Positions 1-6,587 of a stretch of 64,000 bases of DNA are shown piece by piece. This DNA is from Pseudomonadota bacterium (GTDB taxonomy: Bacteria > Pseudomonadota > Alphaproteobacteria > Rhodobacterales > Rhodobacteraceae). Made by a program: the position numbers and the translations under genes. The DNA lies in assembly GCA_021845805.1 (NCBI GenBank), contig JAJZVD010000005.1:1-64000 (forward strand), in the 5' to 3' direction. Below the pieces are notes generated by a model. That model had not been told where the DNA came from. It did no database searches and saw only the letters and a list, made by a program, of their open reading frames with translations. Position 1 is the first letter of the stretch; every line of letters begins with the position of its first letter.

Positions 1-287
1 TGCAGCGCTTCGCGGCCCATGTCAGGGATCTGAAGGTGCTGTCGGAAACCGATGCCGACCTGGCCGCCGCGCTGACCGACCGTGACGTGATCGTGTTTTC
101 CACCGGGGCCGATGCGGTGCTGCGCCATGCGCCCGCGGGGGCCCGGGCCATCGAATATCGCCACATCCCCGATCCGGGCGATGTGGACAGGGTGATCCGC
201 CCGCTGGTGCGCGACGTGCTGGCGGGTGAGCAGGACAACGAGCGGGACGGCGCGGACGCGCCCGCAGCAGGGAAGGACGCATCGTGA
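1..287 (+). CDS. C-terminal part of an unidentified protein (5' end outside window)
   Basis: The frame is open from the first bases of the window and stops with TGA at 285-287, so only about 94 C-terminal residues are visible. It has an alternating hydrophobic pattern (VIVFSTGADAVL, then AIEYRHIPDPGDVDRVIRPL) that looks like the end of an alpha/beta ligand-binding domain. It ends in a charged, poorly conserved tail. The stop overlaps the GTG start of the creatininase-family gene (GTGA), so the two are translationally coupled. A small-molecule-binding regulator is one possibility, but no DNA-binding domain is visible and I do not recognise the family. Confidence 0.5.
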   Translation, partial: QRFAAHVRDLKVLSETDADLAAALTDRDVIVFSTGADAVLRHAPAGARAIEYRHIPDPGDVDRVIRPLVRDVLAGEQDNERDGADAPAAGKDAS

Positions 288-985
288 AGATCAGCGAGAT
301 GAACTGGGGCCAGGTCGAGGCCTATCTGAAACATGACGACCGCGCCGTACTGCCGCTGGGCAGCACCGAACAGCACGCGGGCCTGTCGCTTTCGGTCGAT
401 TCGATCCTGTCCGAACAGGTGGCGCTGGAAGCCGCCGCGCCGCTGGGCATCCCGGTGTTCCCGGTCGTGGCCTATGGGGTCACGCCCTATTTCCTGGCCT
501 ATCCGGGGTCGGTCAGCCTGCGGGTGGAAACCTATGTGCGGCTGGTGCGCGACATCCTGGACAGCCTGAAGCGGCAGGGCTTCCGCCGCATCCTGATGGT
601 GAACGGCCACGGCGGCAACCAGCTCGCGGGCAGCCTGGCGATCGAGTGGATGGCCGACAACCCCGGCTCGGCGGTGAAGTTCCACAACTGGTGGAACGCG
701 CCGCGCACCTTCGCCAAGGTGCAGGAAACCGACCCCGTGGCCTCGCATGCCTCGTGGATGGAGAACTTTGCCTGGACCCGGCTGCCCGGCGTGGTGCAGC
801 CAAGCCAGCAGAAGCCGATGATCGACGCCGCGCGGATGCGGGTGATGGACCCCGACAAGGTGCGCGCCTACCTGGGCGACGGCAACTTCGGCGGTTACTA
901 CGAACGCCCCGACAGCGAGATGCAGGCGATCTGGGACATCGCGGTGGCCGAGACGCGCGAGCTGATGGAAGGGCCCTGGGCATGA
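284..985 (+). CDS. creatininase-family amidohydrolase
   Basis: The product has 233 residues, a normal length for the creatininase (creatinine amidohydrolase) fold, a cytoplasmic metal-dependent cyclic-amide hydrolase. Candidate metal ligands are Glu29 and His31 in the GSTEQH motif, Asp39, and His109 in NGHGGN. The family also covers MftE-type peptidases and riboflavin-pathway amidases, so the substrate cannot be read from sequence. The start is GTG at 284, overlapping the previous stop, and the stop overlaps the next ATG (ATGA at 982). No creatinase or sarcosine oxidase is nearby, so creatinine degradation is unlikely. Hydrolysis of a lactam or small amide made or used by the neighbouring oxidoreductases fits better. 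Confidence 0.85.
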   Translation: MKISEMNWGQVEAYLKHDDRAVLPLGSTEQHAGLSLSVDSILSEQVALEAAAPLGIPVFPVVAYGVTPYFLAYPGSVSLRVETYVRLVRDILDSLKRQGFRRILMVNGHGGNQLAGSLAIEWMADNPGSAVKFHNWWNAPRTFAKVQETDPVASHASWMENFAWTRLPGVVQPSQQKPMIDAARMRVMDPDKVRAYLGDGNFGGYYERPDSEMQAIWDIAVAETRELMEGPWA

Positions 986-2004
986 CCGAGCCGATCGTCA
1001 TCTGGGGCGCGGGCGCGATCGGCGGCTCGCTGGGGGCGGCCTTCGTGCGGGCGGGGCGGCCGGTGATCTTCGTGGACAACGTGCCCGAGCATGTCGCCGC
1101 GATCCGGGCGCAGGGCCTCAGGATCGACGGGCCGCTGGTGCAGGAGGTGGTGCAGGCCCCGGCCTGCCTGCCGGGCGAGCTGACCGGGCAGTACCGGCTG
1201 ATCTTCCTGTGCGTGAAGGCGCAGCACACCGCGGCGGCGGCGGCGCAACTGGCACCGCATCTGGCGGCGGATGGCGCGGTGGTTTCGGCGCAGAACGGGC
1301 TGAACGAACTGGTGATCGCCGAGGCGGTGGGCCGCGCGCGCACCATCGGCTGTTTCGTGAACTTCGGCGCCGATTACCTGGAACCGGGCGTCGTGCATTA
1401 CAGCGGCCGCGGCGCCGTGGTGGTGGGCGAGCTGGACGGCCGCACCACCCCGAGGATCGAGGAGATCTTCGCGCTGTTGCAGAGGTTCGAGCCGAACGCG
1501 GTGCTGACCGGGAACATCTGGGGCTATCTCTGGGGCAAGCTGATCTATGGGGCGCTTCTGTTCGCCACCGCGCTGACGAATGAAAGCATTGCCGATGCGC
1601 TGGACGCGCCCGAATGGCGCGACACGCTGACCCGGCTGGGCCAGGAGGTGGCGCGCGTGGCGGCGGCCGAAGGCGTGGCGCTGATGGGGTTTGACGGCTT
1701 CATCCCCGCCGCCTTCTCGGCCGGGGCCGGTACGGCCGCGCTGGCGGAATCCTTCGATCTGATGGTGGCGCACAATCGCCGGTCGACCAAATCGCATTCG
1801 GGCATCTGGCGCGACCTTGCGATTCGCAAGCGCCCGACCGAGGCCGATGCGCAACTGGGCCCGATCGTGGCCGCCGCCGCCCGCCACGGCCTGCGCGCGC
1901 CGCTGACGGAACGGGTGATCGCTATGATCCACGAGATCGAACAGGGCCGCCGCCCGCTGGCGCGCGAGAACATGGACCAGTTGGGCGCAGAGGTGGCGGC
2001 ATGA
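982..2004 (+). CDS. ketopantoate reductase-family (ApbA/PanE) oxidoreductase
   Basis: The product has 340 residues. An N-terminal Rossmann NADP-binding motif GAGAIGG lies at about residues 9-15. A helical C-terminal domain contains the conserved stretch WGKLIYGALLFATAL, whose Lys matches the catalytic lysine of 2-dehydropantoate 2-reductase. The reaction expected for the family is NADPH reduction of a 2-keto acid. A catabolic operon is an unusual place for the pantothenate enzyme, so this is probably a paralogue for another 2-keto or 3-hydroxy substrate. The ATG overlaps the upstream stop by 4 nt, and the stop overlaps the SDR start at 2001, indicating strict operon organisation. Confidence 0.8.
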   Translation: MTEPIVIWGAGAIGGSLGAAFVRAGRPVIFVDNVPEHVAAIRAQGLRIDGPLVQEVVQAPACLPGELTGQYRLIFLCVKAQHTAAAAAQLAPHLAADGAVVSAQNGLNELVIAEAVGRARTIGCFVNFGADYLEPGVVHYSGRGAVVVGELDGRTTPRIEEIFALLQRFEPNAVLTGNIWGYLWGKLIYGALLFATALTNESIADALDAPEWRDTLTRLGQEVARVAAAEGVALMGFDGFIPAAFSAGAGTAALAESFDLMVAHNRRSTKSHSGIWRDLAIRKRPTEADAQLGPIVAAAARHGLRAPLTERVIAMIHEIEQGRRPLARENMDQLGAEVAA

Positions 2005-2759
2005 GCTTCGACTTCAGCGGCGATTCCGTCATCGTCACCGGTGCCGCGCACGGGTTCGGCCGGGCCATCGCGCTGGCGTTCCGGCAGGCGGGCGCGCGGG
2101 TGTGTGCGCTGGATGTGAACGCCGAAGGGCTGGCCGAAACCGCCCGGCTGGGCGGCGCGGGGCTGTCGACCGGGGTGCTGGACGTGGGCGACCGCGCGGC
2201 GGTGCAGGCCGCCGTGGCGGGGCTGGAGGCGGCGGGGTTTTCGGCCACGATCCTGGTGAACAACGCAGGCGGCGTGCGCGGCCAGGTCGGCCGCCCGATC
2301 GAGGCGATTTCCGAGGCCGACTGGCAGGGGATCTTCGATGTGAACCTGGCGGGCGCGTTCTGGATGGCGCAGGCGGTGGCCCCTGCGATGAAGGCGCGCC
2401 GGGCGGGGCGGATCGTCATGATCTCGTCGGGCGCGGGGCTGGGGATCAGCCTGACGGGCATTCAGGCCTATGCCAGCGCCAAGGCCGGGCAGATCGGGCT
2501 GACCCGGCAGCTTGCGCATGAGCTTGGCCCCTGGGGCATCACGGTGAACAACGTGGCGCCGGGCTTCGTGCGGTCGAACCCCACGACCGAACGGCAGTGG
2601 GAGGCGATGGGCGCCGAGGGCCAGGCGGGCCTGATCGAGCGGATCGCGCTGAAGCGGCTGGGCACGCCGGACGACATCTCGAACGCGGTGATGTTCTTCG
2701 CCTCGCCGCTGGCGGGCTGGATCACCGGGCAGGTGCTGTCGGTGGATGGCGGCAAATGA
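2001..2759 (+). CDS. SDR-family oxidoreductase
   Basis: A classical short-chain dehydrogenase/reductase of 252 residues. It has the cofactor motif TGAAHGFG (13-20), NNAG (87-90), the catalytic Ser in ISSG (about 142) and YxxxK with Tyr157 and Lys161. The C-terminal SVDGG is typical of the FabG-like subgroup. Asp38 at the end of the second beta strand suggests NAD(H) rather than NADP(H). The gene is coupled to its neighbours by 4-nt overlaps on both sides. The substrate is unknown; a hydroxy acid or alcohol in the same pathway as the ketopantoate-reductase-like and creatininase-like enzymes is the simplest inference. Confidence 0.85.
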   Translation: MSFDFSGDSVIVTGAAHGFGRAIALAFRQAGARVCALDVNAEGLAETARLGGAGLSTGVLDVGDRAAVQAAVAGLEAAGFSATILVNNAGGVRGQVGRPIEAISEADWQGIFDVNLAGAFWMAQAVAPAMKARRAGRIVMISSGAGLGISLTGIQAYASAKAGQIGLTRQLAHELGPWGITVNNVAPGFVRSNPTTERQWEAMGAEGQAGLIERIALKRLGTPDDISNAVMFFASPLAGWITGQVLSVDGGK

Positions 2760-4123
2760 CGGTCGAGGCGCATCTGCTGACGGAAGAGCTCGCGATCCTG
2801 GACAGCCTGAAGGCCTTTTGCCGGATCGAGAGCGTCAGCGCGGACCCCGGCTATGCCGACGGCATCGACGAGGCCGCGGCCTTCGTGGCCGGGGCGCTGC
2901 GGCAGGCGGGCTTTCCGGTGGTGGAGGTGATCGAGACCGGCGGGCATCCGGCCGTCTACGCCGAACGCTGCGAGCGTCCGGGGGCGCCCACGATCCTGAT
3001 CTACGGGCACTATGACGTGCAGCCGCCCGACCCGCTTGAGGCCTGGCGCTCGCCGCCCTTCGCGCCCGAGGTCCGCGACGGGCGGCTTTATGCGCGCGGG
3101 GTCTCGGACGACAAGGGGCCGCTTCTGCTGCCGATCAAGGTGGCCGAGGCGTTTCACCGGCTGGAGGGCGGGCTGCCGCTGAACGTGAAGTTCCTGATCG
3201 AGGGCGAAGAGGAATCCGGCAGCCCGCATTTCGCGCCGACCGTGGCGCGGCTGGCCGAGCGGCTGGCCTGTGATGTCGCGGTGTCGGCCGATGGCGCGAT
3301 GTGGCGCGACGACCTGCCCTCGGTTCTGGTGGCGGGGCGCGGGCTGGTGGCGCTGGAGGTCACGGTGACCGGCGCGGGCAAGGACCTGCATTCGGGCCGC
3401 CACGGGGGCAGCGCCCCCAATCCGTTGCAGGCGCTGGTGGCGCTGCTGGCCACGCTGCACGGGCCGGATGGCCGCGTCGCGGTGCCGGGCTTTGCCGCGG
3501 GCGCCCTGCCGCCCGATCCGGCGATCGCCGCGGCGATCCGGGCGGCGAACATCGACCCGGGCGCCTATTTCGACCAGATCGGCGCCCCGCGGCCCGACCC
3601 CCTGCCCTCGGCCGAGGAACTGCTGACGCGGCAATGGCTGGAACCCACGCTGGAGCTGAACGGGATTTCCGGCGGCTATGCGGGGCCCGGCACCAAGACG
3701 GTGATCCCGTCGGAGGCGCGCGCCAAGATCACCTGTCGGCTGGTGGCCGGGCAATCGCCCGATACCGCCTTTGCCGCCATCGCCGCGCATCTTGACCGCC
3801 ACGCGCCCGCGGGCGTGCGGGTCGCGGTGCATCGCCACGGGCCGGGGTCGGATGCCTTCGCGCTGGACCCGGGCCTGCCCGCGCTGCGGGTGGTCGAGGA
3901 GGTCTTCGCCGAGGTCTTCGGCCGCCCGCCGCTGCGGGTGGCGATGGGGGCCACGATCCCGGTGCCCGCGGTGTTCCAGCGCCACCTTGGGGTCGGCACG
4001 GTGTTCTTTTCCTTCTCGACCTCGGACGAGGATTACCACGCCCCGAACGAGTTCTTCCGGCTGGCCAACCTGCGGCGGGGGCTGGTGGCCTGGGCCCGGC
4101 TGTTCCGGCGGCTAGCGGCCTGA
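2756..4123 (+). CDS. M20-family metallopeptidase (dipeptidase/deacylase type)
   Basis: The product has 455 residues, the usual length for M20 dipeptidases of the carnosinase/PepV-like group. Zn-site motifs are visible: His85 and Asp87 in GHYDVQP, Asp118/Asp119 in SDDKG, and the catalytic Glu151/152 in EGEEESGS. The lid/dimerisation domain follows at about residues 190-310. No signal peptide is seen, so it is cytoplasmic. ATG at 2756 overlaps the SDR stop; it is the last gene of the operon and is followed by a terminator. It may hydrolyse an amide or N-acyl bond in a product of the upstream creatininase-like enzyme. Confidence 0.85.
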   Translation: MTVEAHLLTEELAILDSLKAFCRIESVSADPGYADGIDEAAAFVAGALRQAGFPVVEVIETGGHPAVYAERCERPGAPTILIYGHYDVQPPDPLEAWRSPPFAPEVRDGRLYARGVSDDKGPLLLPIKVAEAFHRLEGGLPLNVKFLIEGEEESGSPHFAPTVARLAERLACDVAVSADGAMWRDDLPSVLVAGRGLVALEVTVTGAGKDLHSGRHGGSAPNPLQALVALLATLHGPDGRVAVPGFAAGALPPDPAIAAAIRAANIDPGAYFDQIGAPRPDPLPSAEELLTRQWLEPTLELNGISGGYAGPGTKTVIPSEARAKITCRLVAGQSPDTAFAAIAAHLDRHAPAGVRVAVHRHGPGSDAFALDPGLPALRVVEEVFAEVFGRPPLRVAMGATIPVPAVFQRHLGVGTVFFSFSTSDEDYHAPNEFFRLANLRRGLVAWARLFRRLAA

Positions 4124-4128
4124 TCGGG

Positions 4129-4156
4129 GCCGCCCTGCCTTCTGGCGGCGTTTTTT
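4129..4156 (+). terminator. Rho-independent terminator of the creatininase-M20 operon
   Basis: GCCGCC (4129-4134) pairs with GGCGGC (4144-4149) around a 9-nt loop, followed by G and six T residues (4151-4156). It lies 5 nt after the M20 stop codon. It is one of the few classical T-tract terminators in this window. Confidence 0.8.
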
Positions 4157-4558
4157 CTGACGGGATGCCGCGCATTGCGGCGTAATTGCGGCATTTCACA
4201 CGAAACCCGCGGCACCAGAATTGAGAGGCCATTCAATTCTCGATCTGGAACCCGTTGATTACGAATGGATTTTGGCGAATTCGCTTGGCACCCTCGCTCT
4301 CCTCAAGGATGCATTAACCAAATAAAGGCGCAAAATCAGCGCGTTAAGGTTAATGCCATTGCGCCAACCCCGGCGATTTTCGACCGGTCGGGGGGCAAAG
4401 CAGGCCGGACGACGGGGCCGATTTGCAGGCGAAAGGCCCTGCGACACAGTGGCGCCGAAGCTCAAATCGATTTTAGTCGCATTCGCATTTCCATATTTGC
4501 GACACATTTTAACGGAAGATCGGGAATCACTGAGGGCATCAAGCCAAGGGGTGGCGCC
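4157..4558. other. AT-richer intergenic region with several inverted and direct repeats
   Basis: There is no convincing coding region in about 400 bases, and local base composition is clearly more AT-rich than the flanks. Inverted repeats: ATGCCGC (4165-4171) with GCGGCAT (4188-4194); AGAATTGA (4217-4224) with TCAATTCT (4233-4240); GCATTAACC (4311-4319) with GGTTAATGC (4348-4356); GGCGCAA (4327-4333) with TTGCGCC (4359-4365); GCAGG (4425-4429) with CCTGC (4438-4442); GTCGCA (4476-4481) with TGCGAC (4498-4503). Direct repeats: ATTGCGGC at 4174 and 4185, and TGCGACACA at 4440 and 4498. It could hold the promoter and operators for the small gene at 4559 or a structured RNA; neither is proven. 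Confidence 0.5.
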
Positions 4559-4807
4559 GTGACCAGGCCGGAAACCGAAATCGAGACGCCGGGGGCATCG
4601 GGAACGATGCTGCGCGCGGTCGGTGTCGGCATGGTCACGGGTTACGGAAGCGCGATCGCGATCCTGCTGGCGGATGGTGGCTGGCTGGCGGCGCTGCTGG
4701 CGGTGCCGACCATGGGCACCGTCGGGCTGATGGGCGCAGGACTGGTGCGGGTGGTCCACCTGGCGCGCAGGCCCACCCGGACCAAGAAGATCATGCAGAG
4801 CACCTGA
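4559..4807 (+). CDS. small two-helix membrane protein
   Basis: The product has 82 residues from GTG at 4559, chosen because AAGGGG (4546-4551) sits 7 nt upstream. After a polar N-terminus of about 17 residues come two hydrophobic segments, at about residues 18-38 and 42-66, separated by a Gly-Trp turn. The tail is strongly basic (RRPTRTKK), which suggests a cytoplasmic C-terminus. I do not recognise a family. The same frame stays open upstream to 4265, but that part is AT-rich with poor codon use, so the short form is preferred. It converges on the cyclo-ligase gene with only 6 nt between the stops. Confidence 0.55.
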   Translation: MTRPETEIETPGASGTMLRAVGVGMVTGYGSAIAILLADGGWLAALLAVPTMGTVGLMGAGLVRVVHLARRPTRTKKIMQST

Positions 4808-4813
4808 CGGGGC

Positions 4814-5476
4814 TCAGCCGCGCAGCACCTGAAGGCCCGCCTCGGTGACGATGGCATCCAGCGGAATGTCATGCGGCTGCGGGTGGATGGTGTCGATCCG
4901 CGCGGCCTGAAGGCCGACACCGATCACGAAGGGCCGCGGCGACAGGGCCGCAAGCGTCCGGTCGAAATAGCCGCCGCCATAGCCAAGCCGATACCCCGCC
5001 GGGTCCCATCCCACCAGCGGCGCCAGCGCGATCCGGGGCAGAACCGCGGCGGCGTCCGGGCCGGGTACCGGGATGTTCCAGTCGCCACGGATCATCCGGG
5101 TCTCGGGTGTCCAGCGGCGGAACACCAGCGGGGCGTGCCGCAGTTCGACCACCGGCAGCGCGGCCAGGGCCCCCGCTGCGTGCCAGTCGGCCAGCAGGGG
5201 GCGCAGGTCGGGCTCGCCCTTGATCGGCCAGAAGGCCGAGGCCGTCAGGCCGCGCAGATCGGGATGGCGGTCGGCGATCAGATCCGCCACATGGCGGCAG
5301 AGCGCGGCAGCAACGGTCTGCCGGGCGGCGACCGTCAGCGCCTGGCGGGCGGCCAGCAGGCGGCTGCGCTGCGCCTTGCGCCAGCCCGCCAGATCCTGCG
5401 CGGGATCGGGGCCGTCGGGCCCCTGCGTGGCCAGATGGCAGGGTGGCGAGGCGGGTTCAGGCAGATCGTCGGTCAT
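4814..5476 (-). CDS. ygfA: 5-formyltetrahydrofolate cyclo-ligase
   Basis: The product has 220 residues. The enzyme converts 5-formyl-THF to 5,10-methenyl-THF using ATP and returns a storage folate to the one-carbon pool. The family signature GYRLGYGGGYFDR lies at about 161-173, and FWPIKGEPD, the folate/phosphate-binding region, at about 82-90. The N-terminus has about 30 extra residues compared with typical members, so a start further downstream is possible. The frame is open further upstream into the globin region but in the wrong phase for it, so there is no fusion. The globin gene lies 50 nt upstream on the same strand. Confidence 0.9.
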   Translation of the reverse strand: MTDDLPEPASPPCHLATQGPDGPDPAQDLAGWRKAQRSRLLAARQALTVAARQTVAAALCRHVADLIADRHPDLRGLTASAFWPIKGEPDLRPLLADWHAAGALAALPVVELRHAPLVFRRWTPETRMIRGDWNIPVPGPDAAAVLPRIALAPLVGWDPAGYRLGYGGGYFDRTLAALSPRPFVIGVGLQAARIDTIHPQPHDIPLDAIVTEAGLQVLRG

Positions 5477-5526
5477 CGCATCCTCTCTGATCCGGGCCGG
5501 GCGTCGGTGTGCCACGGCCCCGCGCG

Positions 5527-5988
5527 TCAGCCCTGCGGCCGCAGCGCGGGCGCGCCGCCCGCAGCCGCCGCGACGGCGAATTGCAGCGAACGGGCGATGC
5601 GCTGCGCCTTCTCCTCGACCAGCACCGCGCCTTCGGCGGTGCAGGTGTCGCGGGCGGTTTCGCCAAACAGCGCCAGCCAGCGGGCGACGTGGTCGGCATC
5701 CACCGGCAGCCCCTGATGGGCGGAAACGGGCGCCCCGTGGTAGCGGCCCGACATCAGCACCACCGAGGACCAGAAGGCGCACATCCGCGCCAGATGCGGC
5801 GGCCAGTCGGTGATGCGGGCGGCAAAGACCGGGCCCAGCACGGCGTCCTGCCGGACCCTCGCATAGAAGCGGTGGACGAGGCGGGCCAGAACCTCTTCGG
5901 TCAGGCCGGTGCGCGCGATCACCTCGGCGGCAAAGGCGGCGGCGGTGTCGGGCCGCGCGATCGGGGGGGCATGGGCAGGTTCGGGCAT
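5527..5988 (-). CDS. group III truncated haemoglobin
   Basis: The product has 153 residues. The sequence pattern is that of group III (P) truncated globins: FYARVRQDAVLGPVF, then WPPHLARMCAFW, then RYHGAPVSAH (His91) as the likely haem-pocket region. These proteins bind O2 and NO, and in several bacteria are linked to NO detoxification or microaerobic metabolism. The start is ATG at 5986-5988. The divergent neighbour is an NsrR-type NO sensor, and a 21-bp imperfect palindrome lies 45 nt upstream of the globin start. Regulation by NO is therefore likely (inference). Confidence 0.88.
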   Translation of the reverse strand: MPEPAHAPPIARPDTAAAFAAEVIARTGLTEEVLARLVHRFYARVRQDAVLGPVFAARITDWPPHLARMCAFWSSVVLMSGRYHGAPVSAHQGLPVDADHVARWLALFGETARDTCTAEGAVLVEEKAQRIARSLQFAVAAAAGGAPALRPQG

Positions 5989-6032
5989 CGGCCTCTCCGG
6001 CACTGCGGGATGGACCCGGTCTAGAACTGCGT

Positions 6033-6053
6033 ATAAGCATTGTAAATACTTAT
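6033..6053. promoter_or_regulatory. candidate NsrR operator between globin and nsrR-like gene
   Basis: An imperfect palindrome of 21 bp with arms starting ATAAGCATT and ending AATACTTAT. Sixteen of 20 non-central positions are symmetrical, and the sequence is AT-rich in a GC-rich surround. It resembles the known NsrR pattern of two ATGYATTT-like arms around one base. It is 45 nt from the globin start and 115 nt from the regulator start, so it could control both. Confidence 0.6.
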
Positions 6054-6168
6054 TGAGACCGTGCGGCGCTGCGCCCCGGCGGGCGGGGTCGCGGTGCGCG
6101 GCGATTTGCAGCGGGCGCGGCAGGGTGTATCGGTACAGGCGCAATCCGACGGCAGGCAGGCGGGACCG

Positions 6169-6576
6169 ATGCGGCTGACATCCTTTACCGATTTCGGGCT
6201 TCGCATCCTGATGCGGATGGCCGGCTCCCCCGAACGGTCGTTTTCCACCGCCGAGCTGGCCGAGGATTTCGCCCTGTCGCGCCACCATGTGATGAAGATC
6301 GTGCAGCGGCTGGCCCGCGCCCGCATCGTGGAAACCCGGCGGGGGGGCGGGGGCGGGGTCCGTCTTGCGCGCCCGGCCGGAACGATCCGCCTGGGCGAGG
6401 TGGTGCGCCTGCTGGAGGATGGCCACGCGCTGGTGGAATGCCTGTCGCCCGGCGGTGGCGCCTGCGTCATCGACGGGCGCTGTCGGCTGAAGGCGCGGCT
6501 GTCGCGCGCCGAGGCCGCGTTTCTGGCCGATCTCGATGCCTCGACGCTGGAGGACGTGGCGGTAACGGCGCCCTGA
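6169..6576 (+). CDS. nsrR: Rrf2-family NO-responsive regulator, NsrR-like
   Basis: The product has 135 residues, normal for Rrf2 proteins. An N-terminal winged helix (MRLTSFTDFGLRILMRMA, recognition helix around SRHHVMKIVQRL) is followed by a Gly-rich wing. Three cysteines, Cys91, Cys99 and Cys105 (C-x7-C-x5-C), match the Fe-S ligand pattern of NsrR/IscR proteins. NsrR uses a 4Fe-4S cluster to sense NO and represses NO-detoxifying genes. ATG 6169 is chosen because residue 1 then aligns with the conserved MRLT start; the frame is open further upstream. The gene is divergent from the truncated globin, its probable target. Confidence 0.85.
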   Translation: MRLTSFTDFGLRILMRMAGSPERSFSTAELAEDFALSRHHVMKIVQRLARARIVETRRGGGGGVRLARPAGTIRLGEVVRLLEDGHALVECLSPGGGACVIDGRCRLKARLSRAEAAFLADLDASTLEDVAVTAP

Positions 6577-6587
6577 GGCGGGGCGGC

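Noticed and set aside
284-985. Creatinine degradation operon
   Set aside because: No creatinase, sarcosine oxidase or related transporter is present beside the creatininase-family gene.
4311-4356. TTAACC and TTAAGGTTAA text as CtrA binding sites
   Set aside because: The spacing does not fit the TTAA-N7-TTAA full site, and the sequence is better explained as arms of a 9-bp inverted repeat.
4814-6040. Apparent fusion of the cyclo-ligase with an upstream 130-residue segment
   Set aside because: The extra part is the globin gene read in another frame; the cyclo-ligase has its own ATG at 5474-5476.
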